This document shows, in pieces, positions 1-12,800 of a stretch of 27,183 nt of DNA. Below the pieces are notes generated by a model, which worked only from the letters and a program-made list of their open reading frames with translations, did no database searches and was not told the origin of the DNA. The first letter of the stretch is position 1; each line of letters opens with the position of its first letter. Origin of the DNA: Mnemiopsis leidyi. Taxonomy: Eukaryota; Ctenophora; Tentaculata; Lobata; Bolinopsidae. The position numbers were made by a program, and so were the translations under genes. The stretch covers positions 29,676-56,858 of the forward strand of contig JH153009.1 of assembly GCA_000226015.1 (NCBI GenBank), in the 5' to 3' direction.

Positions 1-306
1 CCGACTTCAATTGTTTATTGTCACTGTTAAGACGCCGACTTCAATGTTTATTGTCACTGTCAAGACGCCCACTTCAATGTTTATTATCATTGTCAAGACG
101 CCGACTTCAATGTTTATTGTCACTGTCAAGACGCCGACTTCAATGTTTATTGTCACTGTCAAGACGCCGACTTCAATGTTTATTGTCACTGTCAAGACGC
201 CGACTTCAATGTTTATTGTCACTGTCAAGACGCCGACTTCAATGTTTATTGTCACTGTCAAGACGCCGACTTTAATGTTTATTATCACTGTCAAGACGCC
301 GACTTC
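1..306. repeat. 33-bp minisatellite, about nine copies
   Basis: Nine or so near-identical 33-bp units with core TTTATTGTCACTGTCAAG fill the left edge. Because 33 is a multiple of three, both strands are open, which gives artefactual repetitive reading frames. The array lies about 540 bp upstream of the receptor start codon and may extend left of the window. Confidence 0.95.
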
Positions 307-846
307 ACGGCTTCCCGAATCCCTGAAACCGACCCTTACCAAGCCTGAACAGTACTCTACATTACACACTGTAACTGTGATATCTCCCCTGCCATACATG
401 CCCTTGACAGTGTTTACCACTGATCGGTGAAGCTCCACAAGAACAGACGGAAATCTGTCGTGAATGAGCCGCGAAAATAACCAGAAATAGCGACCAGAAG
501 AGTGGGAGGTTAAGAGAAAGGATGGGAGGTCGTGACCGAATTAGCTGACAGTCAAATTATGAATGATCTTGACACGGTCCACGGTGGGTGATTGTGTTGA
601 GTTGGCACACCTGTAATACAACGTGCGTGTACAGAGTATTCGCTACAGGTGCTGATAAGAATTGCTGCAGATCTGTGTACATTGTACGGTATTGCTGCTA
701 ACCGTTGCCTACATTTCTAGTTTTGTTTAAATTGTGCGGCTTAAAACCGCGTTTTCATTTTCGAAATCGTTACGAATTAGATTGGCTTGATTGGGTCTCG
801 GTCAAAAGCCTTTATCTTTTCGTCCTGACCCAGTATTTTACGCTCG
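307..846 (+). other. 5' flank of the receptor gene
   Basis: About 540 bp between the minisatellite and the start codon. It should contain the promoter and 5' UTR. I see no convincing TATA box or initiator, and no other coding sequence; one E-box-like CACCTG is present near 609. Nothing else is supported. Confidence 0.5.
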
Positions 847-895
847 ATGATTCCGTTACTTGTGCTATGTTTCTTCGGTCTGCCTCATGCTATTG
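847..895 (+). CDS. Exon 1: start codon and signal peptide
   Basis: The ATG at 847 opens the peptide [16 protein letters not shown], a short but typical signal peptide: a hydrophobic core, then a Gly/Pro-containing cleavage region. A strong donor (ATTG|GTGAGT) follows at once. The exon ends in phase 1, which is exactly the phase needed by the next exon at 1373; the junction codon becomes Asp, starting the first EGF-like domain. This placement makes 847 the likely translation start of the whole receptor, so the 5' end of the gene is inside the window. A leader encoded on one tiny phase-1 exon is common for secreted mosaic proteins. The transcription start and 5' UTR cannot be fixed from sequence alone. 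Confidence 0.8.
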
Positions 896-3800
896 GTGAG
901 TTGATTTAGACAGAGTCGATATGAATCATGTTGAAACCGGGGGACCGTACCAAACTACGTTTTACAATCTACTTCTTGATTTTAATTCAGTTATATACGG
1001 AGTCTGCTTCAGTTAGGAGTCTGTTAAAGAATTGCTTCTAGAATTTCTAGAATATTCCAACTATTCATTGTTATCGCCTCACGAAATCTAGATAATCATA
1101 AATATAAATACACTGCTTCCAGTACCAAACCAGGATAGTGTCTAGTGCCTCACCCTTACAGTCGAATGTATAAACCCCACAACAACCCAAACAGCCGAAT
1201 GTATAAACCCCACAACAACCCAAACAGCCGAATGTATAAACCCCACAACAACCCAAACAGCCGAATGTATAAACCCCACAACAACCCAAACAGCCGAATG
1301 TATGAACCCCACAACAACCCAAACAGCCGAATGTATAAACCCCGCAACAACCCAAACAGTCTTCTATTTCAGACACGAACGACTGCGCGGTGAACAACGG
1401 CGGCTGCTCCCACTTCTGTTTCTACACACCTGATGGTGTAAAGTGTGCATGTCCGGAGAACATTCAGTTGCAGGCTGACAATCAGACCTGTGTCCAAGAT
1501 CCGTGTGACCATGACAACGGGGGCTGTCAGCATACTTGCACTATCAACGGTTTGTTTAGTGGGATCTAGGAGCTATCCTTCTTATTATGACCGATCTGTT
1601 TGAAGTGGATTTCCACAACTTCAAAATTGTGATGCTACCAGAGAAATTTGAAGATTTCTTGGGGTCTAACAAAGAAAATATCATTAAGTAGCTGACTAGA
1701 GGTAGACAAGAATTAATTCTGACGAAATATCTCATCTAATCCACACCCCCGCAGAGCAAGGGGATGTGAAGTGTATCTGTAGGGACTGGTACAAAGAAGA
1801 TCCAGACAACTCCTCCGCCTGTGTTCAGAGCGAGCTGAGTATGTACGTGCTAGAGAGAAGTTCTCTGCAGATGATATCTTTAGATACCACTCCTCTTCAT
1901 AGGAAGGCTGTGGAGATTAACCCGGTATGTGTTTTTGGTTATGTTTTACATCGGAAATTTAAAGAAAGTCCACAGTGGTGTGTATTTAGGGATCACAAAC
2001 AATAAGTCTACATCACTACCATGCTTGCTCAATTGAAATTATAGTACTTAAAATTATTATTGTTCTTTAAAAACATAAAATTATCGGAACGTGATCCCTC
2101 ATTAACAAGTTGCACTCCTTTTTCGAGTCTCATTAGAGAAAAAGAACAATAATAATCTTTGATAAGACCCAATAATAACTCACGGCTTCATCGGATCAAC
2201 TGACTCTGACTTATTAATGTCAGTTTTATTTACTGACTTACGCTGACTTATTAATGACTTATTAAAGTTATATTTACTGACTGACGCTGACTTATTAATG
2301 TAAGTTATAGTTACTGACTTACGCTGACTTATTTATGTAAGTAATGTTAACTGACTTACACTTCTTATAATCGTATTGTTACAGCCTATCTCGAGCGGAG
2401 TGAGTCTGGACATTGACTTCAGAGCTGGGAGAATATTTTGGAGTGATTCCATGCAAGACTCCATTTACTCAGCAAATGTTAGTTTCTTTTTTCAGTTCTT
2501 TGGTTTTTGGTTTTTAATTTTAATAACCAATGTCTCACATAGTCACATTGTTTTTGAAATGAGAGGCGCTCATTTCTGTAACCTAAATTGGTCTATCAAA
2601 CTTTAAGGCATTAGTTTTAAAAGCCACCATCAGTGCACTCTTTGCAAATTTTACGATTAAAATTAATTTCCGTTTCAGCTAGACGGAAGCGACATGAGAA
2701 CGCTCATCAAGGACCAGCAAGTACCGGACGGTATAGCGGTAGACTGGGTGGCGGGGAACATTTATTGGACGGACACCGGGCCTGGTAATCTTTTAATAAG
2801 TTTTCTTTCCTTCTTGCTCTGTGAGGAATACTGAATAGATCTGAAATGGGATATATATATTTTTGGTTCCAAGAATTGTTATTGAAATCTTATTTTACGC
2901 TGAAACAGTTTTCTTCAAATGTCGGATTTCAGATAAGATATATGTCGCAAATTCGATCGATGGCAGCGACCAAGCCACCCTCAAGGTTACAGGTCTGGAC
3001 AGACCTAGAGCGATTCTGGTCTCGCCACTTGACAGGTTGTTAATTTGCTACTGTTGTTATTTTTTATAAAAGTTGAATATAGAACCAAACGGTTGAAACT
3101 AATTATAAATATGGAACCAAAACAGTTTTATTTCATCAAAAGAATCTGAATACTCGAAACATCCTCCCCGAATCCCATCTGTCTCTAAAACCCCTCTGTA
3201 ATCCCCATCTCTGAACCCCCTCCTTTAACTAACACCCCTTACTGCCAGATACCTGTTCTGGACTGACTGGGGTACTGAGGCCGGTATCGGACGAGCATCC
3301 ATGGATGGAACAGATCAAGTTCTTCTTGTTACCACTGGGCTGGGCTGGCCCAATGGACTTGGTTTGTAATTTTTTGGAATTTCTAATAGATAGCCATTTC
3401 TTTCTCAGTCGCGGTATCGGCTCGCATTTGAAGATTATGAAGTAATTCAATCATTCCAATCTTAGTTCTGCTGATCGCTGAACTGTTTTCCGCTCAGTTT
3501 TATTTATAATAAGTTCCTTTCACCTTAGCTATGGACTTCGAGACGAAGATATTATACTGGGTGGACGCGCTGGAGGATACAATTGAAAGTGTATCAATAA
3601 ATGGTGAAAACAGACAGATAGTGTCTTCTGAGAATGTAAGAGATTATTGATTTTTTGATATTGTTTTATCATGAATTTCATGATTCTACGATATATTTTC
3701 CTGCCACTAATAATTTTTTGCCAATAATAATTTATTGCCAAACAAAATCCGCCAGGTATCCAAAGCTAACTCTGACTAATTTCAGATTCAACATCCTTAC

Positions 3801-6800
3801 GGTTTCCACTTCTTCGATGATAATCTTTATTTCACTGACTGGACGTCACAATCGATAAAACGGGTTAGATTATTCGATTTGTACCCTTTTAATAACGTGG
3901 TGAACTTCATTCTCTAGATAAAATCACCATCTTCAGGCTGTTTCAATAAAATGTAACTTCGAACAGTTGTTCCAAGTTCGAAAATAATTTCAACGACCAG
4001 AGAAAACGAAATTAATACATACAACGAACTATAGGTCACCTTTTAAAGCACAGCTCAGGTTGGTACCGATCTGAACTTATCTATTCGGCAGGGTTACAAG
4101 GACGGTACGAATATAACAAGTATAATGTCGTTCGGAACTGCTCTCATGGACATCACCTTCTTATCACCTGATAACCAGATGCCAGGTATTTGTCATAGAT
4201 AGTACAGAGTGCACCGTGCACACAATGCACTGTGCACATATCGTCTGTGTGTTGAATCAGGATGCAATTCTGCGGTATCCATTTGAAATCAAATTTTCAT
4301 GTCATTATTGTCCACGTCCCTACCATGTGATGTTTAGGAAAAACTGTTATACACAAATTGTACCACAATATTAACAGCATCGAACTCCGCCGTTTGCTTT
4401 TAAACGGCGGCTGCGTGGTTAAAATGTTTGGGGAGGGAGTGCACGTCTAGGAAAATAACGAGGAATAATCTGAGGAATAATAATCGTCTGTTTCAGGACC
4501 ATGTTTCACTGAAGGACAACCGGTTCCCGACTATGATATTCTCCACAACACCTTCTACATCGGGTTCAAAGGAGACACATCTAAAGTTAACTTTAGCATG
4601 ACTTCGGTAAGGACTTTCAGTTGAATTTTAACCAAGCGAGAATATTTAATTAAAATCAATTCAAAGGCTTTTTAATACTGATAATGTTCAAGTCGCCACA
4701 AAATGCGTTAACTGGACATTGTTTTGACTTGTGAATTAACATGTTTAATTCATGAAAAGTCTAAGTTTGTTGACTCCTAAGTTTCCCATCCCTTGTATTG
4801 TTTCACCCATCTTCCTGACAAACAAAATAATCAGAACGGTACTGAGCAGCAGCTGCAGCTAACCATATCCAGAGACGGACTCCAACTGTTAGAACGAGGC
4901 ACTAACGAACCCCAAAACTCTGTATCTTTCCCTGCTCCCATTTACCCGGGCAACGAGCAGGACTACATAAAGTTCTTCTATATTTCTCACGGTGGTAAGT
5001 ACATGTGACTGTGACGTCACGTGGTGTTGTGATGACGTCACGTGGTGTTGTGATGACGTCACGTGGTGTTGTGATGACGTCACGTGGTGTTGTGATGACG
5101 TCACGTGATATTGTGATGACGTCACGTGATATTGTGATTATGATGATACCACGTGGAGTAATCGTGACGCCATCAGACGATGCGTTATATTATAGTAGCT
5201 GTAATATTCCGTGTTTATCCGTCAATAAACAAGTTCCGTGTCACAAGCTGTTTTTGTTCAAAGAGGGTCGCGACAAGGAAACCCAACTTCAAATTTGTCT
5301 ACATATCTAACGATATCCGCGGAAATGGTGCTAACCGCTATCCGATCTTTTAATTATAATGCTGGGTTTCCTTGCCAGCCTTCACATTCATGTTACGTCC
5401 CCACCATATTCCACACGAACAATTTAAGTGTTTGTATGTTTACACGTCAAAAAAAGGTGCTCACCCGACACAAAAAAACAATCGCCGCGCTACACCAAAA
5501 TCGGTGGGCTGGCATTGGCTTTTTTGCTGTGAGCACCCCTAGAGATGTAATTGCTTCCTGGTTATCGCCCCAGTACAGCATAGTTCCTTACTCCAAGGAA
5601 CCGGAAGAAACTAGGACGAGTTTCACTGATGGATGTGTTTTATTGAACTTACAATGCTCGGCTTATAAAGCATGGCTTGTCTGCTTCGCTCTTTTAAACA
5701 TTATATTCCTTATCAAACACACTATAAGACTTACAGAAATTGGATGTCTTGTATCTTTTTTAGCCTCGTTCTATCATTCTTTTTATTGAACGATATCCTA
5801 ATATTTGTCAGTATCACGATATAGCCATTACACGTCACAAATGTTCGAGTCACCCACTTAGAAACATTGTAGTAAGAAGCAGGACAGTTACTCCACGTAG
5901 ATTTACTACGGTAACCATAGTAACTGGAAACAAGCGCTAAATTTAATTCACACTACATCAAACACAAGTAGATTTACTGCAGTAACCAAGGTAACAAGCG
6001 CTAAAGTAACTCCACAGTATATCACACACAAGTAGATTTACTACAGTAAGTAGTTACCATGGTAACAAGCGCTAAAGTAACTCCGCAGTATATCACACAC
6101 AAGTAGATTTACTACAGAAACCATGGTAACCAGCGCTAAAAAACTTCACACTACAACACACACAAGTAGATTTACTACAGTAACCATGGTAACAAGCGCT
6201 AAAGTAACTTCACACTAAATCACGCACAAGTAGATTTACTACAGTAACCATGGCAACAAGCGCTAAAGTAACTCCACACTAAATAACGCACACGTAGATT
6301 TACTACAGTTACCATGGTAACGAGCGCTAAAGTAACTCCACAGTATATCACACACACGTAGATTTACTACAGTAACCATGGTAACAAGCGCTAAAGTAAC
6401 TCCACAGTATATCACACACACGTAGATTTACTACAGTAACCATGGTAACAAGCGCTAAAGTAACTTCACAGTATATCATACACAAGTAGATTGACTACAG
6501 TAACCATGGTAACACGCGCTAAAGTAACTCCACAGTATGTTATACGCGGCACGGTGGGAAGTACCTTGCTGGGTACACAACAGGAAGTCGGCGAGGGTAC
6601 CGCAACTTGGAGTCGGCAAAACTGGCTTGTCAAGAATACGAAGGTTAGTTCTCGTCATTCTATTATGAGATTAGTTTGGTTTTCTGATTACATCCAATGT
6701 TCCTAGTCCTACCATTTTGGAGCATGAACAAGTAAATTATTGTCTGCAGTCCGACCCACAGTCTTGGTGTTTCGATATACGAACAGTTATCATAAGTGAT

Positions 6801-9800
6801 AGTCTAAGTATTATGATGAATTCGTGCTTTCTGACTGATGGTGTACACTGCAGTATATTATCGAGCCTGCAGTCTGCATGTAATCCCGTGCTGGCTAAGC
6901 AAGATATCATATTCGTCAGATCCCTCCCTACAACCAATACTAACGATTTCTTATCCTCCTAGATTGCAGTGGGGTGACATACGAGCGAGACCCCAAGAGA
7001 CTTTACAAGTTTACCTTGCGGTCTGGCAGCGAACTCTTCGATAGTGCCGACAACGAGATTTCCTGGCTCCAGACTGTCTGCGCCAACGGGAAAAGTAGGC
7101 TCTCGAAAAACTTTTCCTTGCGTTTATCCAACGCCCTCACCTTCTCTCTCTACTCAAAACAAAAGAATGATTCGACCCCTTTAAGCCTAATTGATGTCGT
7201 TTCATATCAGCTGAGACAACACGCCATTCATTCATTACAACCAACGAATAACATTAATTATAACAATGCAACATGCAGTTAATATATCACATATGTTGCC
7301 TAATTTGTATAGTAAGGTTTTTCTACTTTCTAGAGTTCTCTTCATTTCAATGATTTAGGAACTATTGCAATGTAATTGGTAATGTCAATCAAGTGATTCC
7401 ACATGCCACAGCATAATTCCTTTTCTCCTTCGCATCCACCTGTCTGCACTATCTGTCTTTAAATTAATCGAATCTTTATTCTGTACCTTAAACCTTTTAC
7501 TCTCTTTTTTAATCTGATTAAACATGCCAAGTAATTGATTAAAAGCTCGGTGTTGTCATTAACACCTAAGTTCTATAAATCACCATGGTGTTGTCATTAA
7601 TCACCATGGTGATAAAATTGCTGATTGACCTCTATGAACAGGTCTCTGCCAGTAGTATTCACCAAATAGTGGGTGCGTATAACGATTGGCATGGGTGTGT
7701 TGTAAGTGTGGATTTTGAGTGGATAAAAAGCTGAAAATATATGTAAATTATGCTGAACTTCGCTACTGCTATTGCTGCTCTGCCCTTGTGTGCTGAGATC
7801 GTACGATTTATTCATACCGTGCTGGGATCGTACGATTTATTCATATTACACTGTGTTAATTTTGATATTTAAGACAATAGATCCAACCCATTTTGTTGCT
7901 TTTTCCCAAAACACTGTGCATTTGAGACATAAGTAGGCAATGTCAAGTCCAGCAAAAGGTAAGATCAGAGCCAGAAGATTTTTAATTAAACACACTTCGT
8001 CACACGTACGTGGCACAAACCATGTGCTTCTTGTGAGTTTCACGTGCTACTTTTCAGTACCACGTGCTACTTGTAAGTTCCACGTGCTACTTGTAAGTTA
8101 CACGTGCTACTTGTAAGTTCCACGTGCTATTTGTTAGTTCTACGTGCTACTTTAGGTGCCACGTGCTACTTTAGGTATCATGTGCTACTTTAAGATCACG
8201 TGACTAACTCAACCCTCTGCAGGCGAGACTCTCACTATCGGACAAGGGAAAGTTCCCGGAGAAAACAAACTAATGGAATTGACAGGCTCTCTTGCCCATA
8301 CCATCACTAGCGCTGGTAAGATCCCTCAAGGATGCTATGTTTTCCAAAGATGTTATGTTTTCGCGAATAATTTGAGGTCTTCAGAAGTTTGTTTTTCCGC
8401 AATTGCATAATGATAAGTAGATGTAATTTCTGATAGAAGCAATTAGTTATCAAGTCTCATTCTTCAAATTTAGTAGCTTTGTTGATTTTCTCTGTAGACT
8501 TGAAAATGCGTTTTTAAGGAAACTTTTCATCAAATATTTCGAACTGACACGCTCGTATTCATTTACTCAAATTATTTAATTAGTAGTAGTTGTTGAAAGT
8601 ATTAGAATCTAATACTTTCAACAACTACTACTAATAAAACAATTTGAGTAAATATATTTGATGAAAAGTTTCCTAAAAAGCGCATTTTCAAGTCTACAGA
8701 GAAAATCAACATATATAAGTAGATGTGTTAATGAAAAATCAGTTACCGCCTTTAAAACAATAAAGTTGTTGCAAATGTCTAATTTGGCGTATTATACTTA
8801 AAGGAATTTAACCACATAGAAAAGTGACTGTCGCTACCACTCAGTACACAACCCTGAGAGTCTAGCCTGCTGGAAATGAGCACCTGAAATAGGTTACCTC
8901 CTCGCTGCAACCACAATTATATATCTGAGTTACCGGCCCTTGTCTTAACAATTTTATCGCGCGAATCTAGAAGCGTGTAGGAACCTGGGGTTTCGGGCAA
9001 AATATAAATATACCAGGAATGTCATCCTGTATTTTGAAACCGAGTTTGAAAACTCACGTATTAAAGAACAGCTGGGTTGTGTGTCGTATTTGAAATCTTG
9101 ATGGAGGTAAGTGTTGCAAGTAACGACCTTACTGCCAGTGTTGATGTAACCTTCCTGACACGACACTGTTATTGTTGCACCAGTTTCAACTGGAAACACT
9201 GATTCTGCTTCTAAATTCATCCAAATTTCTGGCAATTTTCCACAAACTGAAAGGATATAAATATAACAGTCTTTGTTGACTCAAATCACCAGCATTACAT
9301 TTACAAGAAGAGGTTTGACAAATCGAGAAACCTAACTCAGTCAGCGACATGCCCTACAGCTACCTATTAAAGAATTTAACCCCGTAAAGTTGAAAATGTT
9401 CCAATTGTGAAAGGCTCTAAATTTAGTTATTAAAATTTACCAGGTGTGTATTTTCTATAGTAATCCGAAGCTGTGTCAATAGGATAACTATTCACGCTTT
9501 CGCCAATGAATCTAACATAAGCAAAGTCATTCGACCAAGAGTTTCTGCATATATCCACTGTTGATAAATTAGTGTCGAAGTCGAATATTTCTATTCCATT
9601 GCAGCTTAGCCTTAATCTCTTGTCAACTTTTTCGATTGTCCAAATACGATTATCTTCTTTGCTTAGCTTGGTTAATGGAATTTCTGAATTTTTACAAGAA
9701 CCAAGGCCGTATCTTGGCGATTCTGCAAAGGTTACAGTTATTCCAACGAAACCTAAGTTATCTGATCTTGAGAACTGTACCCATATCCGTTCACCACTTC

Positions 9801-12800
9801 CGATCTTCGAGTCAGTGCTTACTTGAAGTGGGTCAGATTCCAGATCAAACGGGATAAAGCGATGTCTTTCTCCAACTGCTGTCCAATCTGGAAAAAGAAA
9901 AGTGATGATGTATGCTTGTATACTTTTAAGTTGTGATCGATATTGGTGATAAATGTGTGAATGATTTCGCAAATTGTGCTCGTGCAAATCAAAAGATCAC
10001 AAATACTGAAAGTGTTCTGAGTACTTAATCTAGATAGCACGGTAAAAAATTCAATTATCTTACCTTGCGATTTAGCCATGTTGATAAACAATACACACAA
10101 TAGCCACATCGTAACGACCGATAGCTGGATAGATAGAGAATAAAACACAACAGCAGTCTAACAGAAACTGACTATTTTAAGTTTTTTATGTAGAAGATTG
10201 GGCAGATCTAATTGATATTTACTATCCGGCTTGTCGTAACCGTGAGACCTATCACAACTCACAACAGAAACTGCACGTGCTGAACCTTGTGTGCTCCCGA
10301 ATATCATCTATACTTGGGAGTGTTCTATAACACATGTGGACACTTTTCTTCCTCATAAGTTTGATAGTGAGTTCATTATTAGTTGGATATCTCCCTCAAC
10401 AACCGACTTGTCTCACTTTGTCTCACTCTAAGAACTGCATTATGCAATATAGCTGCCAGGTTAAGCAACTAACATTACGTTAGATCATTATTACCGTAGA
10501 GTAGATGTTTGCCTGTCCAGGCGTTAATTGAGACTTAAGATCGTTAAGGATTGGACAGTTTGATGTGGTAAGAAGCTGATATATTATAGATAGAACTGAC
10601 TCACATCATCGTAAATTTTTATGTATATTTTTGGAGTATGATAAAATGAAAGGGTTCTTGACCCCCGGGTTTAACGTTATTACTAAAAAACCACAGCTCT
10701 TAAAATGTTTGCCATAGGATTTAGGCTAGGTACCTAGGTGTACTACTGTTAGAAGATGCAAAATATTTCATTCAGCCCGCACCGTGTCTCTTGGGAATTA
10801 TAGAGTTGATATTCATGACAGCAGTAATAGAACGAATGGCAATGTTCTGATGTTAAGATGTTATTTACGGGCTGTATAAAAATGTCAAATTCCTAGCAGT
10901 TCTTGACATGCCGGTGCCATTGTTAAGTTTTACGTGGAATTGAATTTTGCTCAGAAACCTTGATTACTCACATCTCAAATCCCACTAAATCCAACTTCAG
11001 AGATACACCCCAGCCCAACCTCCAGTACATGGTTGTGTCCGGGTCCCCTCTCTCCGTGCGGGGTTGACAACGGCAACTGTCTGGGTCTGTGTCTGGTAAA
11101 ACCGTCTGGGAGAAGTTGTGCTTGCGATGGAGATCTCGACCCTCTAGGAATCAAGTGTGGTGAGTGATTGGTAATTACTAGTTACCCATTCCAAGATTAT
11201 TTGCTATAGTCGGATTTAATTGTTCCTTTTTCATTGCGCTGTTAGAAATACGTCGTTACAAAAAATTGCTTAATACTTGCGTAATTGAATAGTAGTTATT
11301 TATCTTACTCCATGGAGAAATGACTAAATGCTGTTTATTTTAGTGAAGCACAAGCATCTGCTATTGTCAATAACCAACAGTTTGATTCTATTTGAACTGG
11401 GTGGCGAACTCGAGAAAGCAACCCGTATTGAACAGGTATGTTTAACATTATTTCTTACAACTTAGCTTTTAAATTTATCGGTTGCATCAAACTATTTTAA
11501 TAACAGACTTTTTATTGTCAAACTCTTGGTTCTTACATTTACATTGTGAACTAACAGCTGCGTAAAGTGGCTGTAAGATTTGCCTGATTTGCTTGTAAAA
11601 TCCTTTTATAGAACTCCGACTATAGCGGTTATTATCATGAGAGTTAAATTTACAATGGGCATCTTATCTCTAAAAGGGGTGTCTTTATCGGGGCTATGGA
11701 ATAGCAACACTTTTATTAAGATGACAGATAAGACAATTTCCTGTTTTATGGAGTCGATTATTTGTGCGGTTTAATTTATGAGAGGACGAAGTCATACCCA
11801 TGTGATCAGAAGTGGCGCGTGTCGACGAGTGAGGCATTGATTTTTCGCCAAGAGGTGGTCACGTGACAATGTCACCTGTTTTCCAATGTGGAAGAGGCGT
11901 ACGTTCGACGGGTGAAGAGGCAGACACAGGAGGTGTCACGTGACATGGCTGGTTTAGGCGGGAAAATTAGTCACTTTTGCCAGTGTCATCAAGTGTGTGT
12001 TGGCTTTGCTTGTATAACTCGTGCCACGCTTGCTACCCAAGAATATGTGCCAATCTAGATAAAAAGTGTGAGGTGGCTTGCCTTTTCCTGATACAAACAA
12101 TATTTTCATTATTACAATTTGCAAGTTCGGGATTCTTTTGACACATCAGAAGTAATAGTAAATTGGTTCAGATTTTCAGTACTATGTCCTTCGAATGATG
12201 AATGAAACGATCCTTCACTAACATTACTTTCCCTAAGAGCTAGTACTATGTCCTTCGAATAATGGATGAAACGATCCTTCACTAACTTTACTTTCCTTAT
12301 CAGCCAGTACTATGTCCTTCAAATAATGGATGAAACGATCCTTCACTAACTTTACTTTCCTTATCAGCCAGTACTATGTCCTTCAAATAATGGATGAAAC
12401 GATCCTTCACTAACTTTACTTTCCTTATCAGCCAGTACTATGTCCTTCAAATGATGGATGATCCTTCACTAACTTTACTTTCCTTATCAGCCAGTACTAT
12501 GTCCCTCAAATGATGGATGAATCTTCACTAACTTTACTTTCCTTATCAGCTAGTCCAGGACGAGAGTCTGATAGCAAGTATCGACTTTATCTACACTCGA
12601 GATACCGATCAGGAGCTATCTCAAACTTTACCCAACGACCAGGTTTGTTTATGTATATGTTTTTTGTTACTCGGCATCTTTCTTTAACTTAATACTTATC
12701 ATTGATAATCCTCGTAAATAAATTCTGGAATCCACAGTTTTTCAAAAACATTTTCTAGGACACTCTGCCCTGTATGACACCGGACTTAACCAAACTTCCA

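Noticed and set aside
1..306. Possible CRISPR array
   Set aside because: Units are contiguous with no unique spacers, and the DNA is an intron-rich animal gene; same for the other arrays.
7..438. Long repetitive open frames on both strands (VGVLTVTINIE-like and MFIVTVKTPTS-like)
   Set aside because: They are products of the 33-bp minisatellite, whose length is a multiple of three; no start context, splice partner or domain.
1071..1397. Cysteine/glycine-rich open frame on the minus strand ([11 protein letters not shown] repeats)
   Set aside because: Artefact of the second 33-bp array.
5238..5789. 183-codon open frame on the plus strand in intron 12
   Set aside because: No domain, no hydrophobic or codon pattern of a gene, lies between repeat arrays and spans a hairpin; exons 12 and 13 splice in frame without it.
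6491..6706. Alternative frame for exon 13 reading [13 protein letters not shown]
   Set aside because: Not compatible with the phases of exons 12 and 14; the chosen frame gives the conserved Cys/GVTY/SWL pattern.
7846..8043. Minus-strand frame with a hydrophobic segment, as a possible further exon of the nested gene
   Set aside because: Lies across exon 15's upstream region, no CCP cysteines and no phase-compatible borders.
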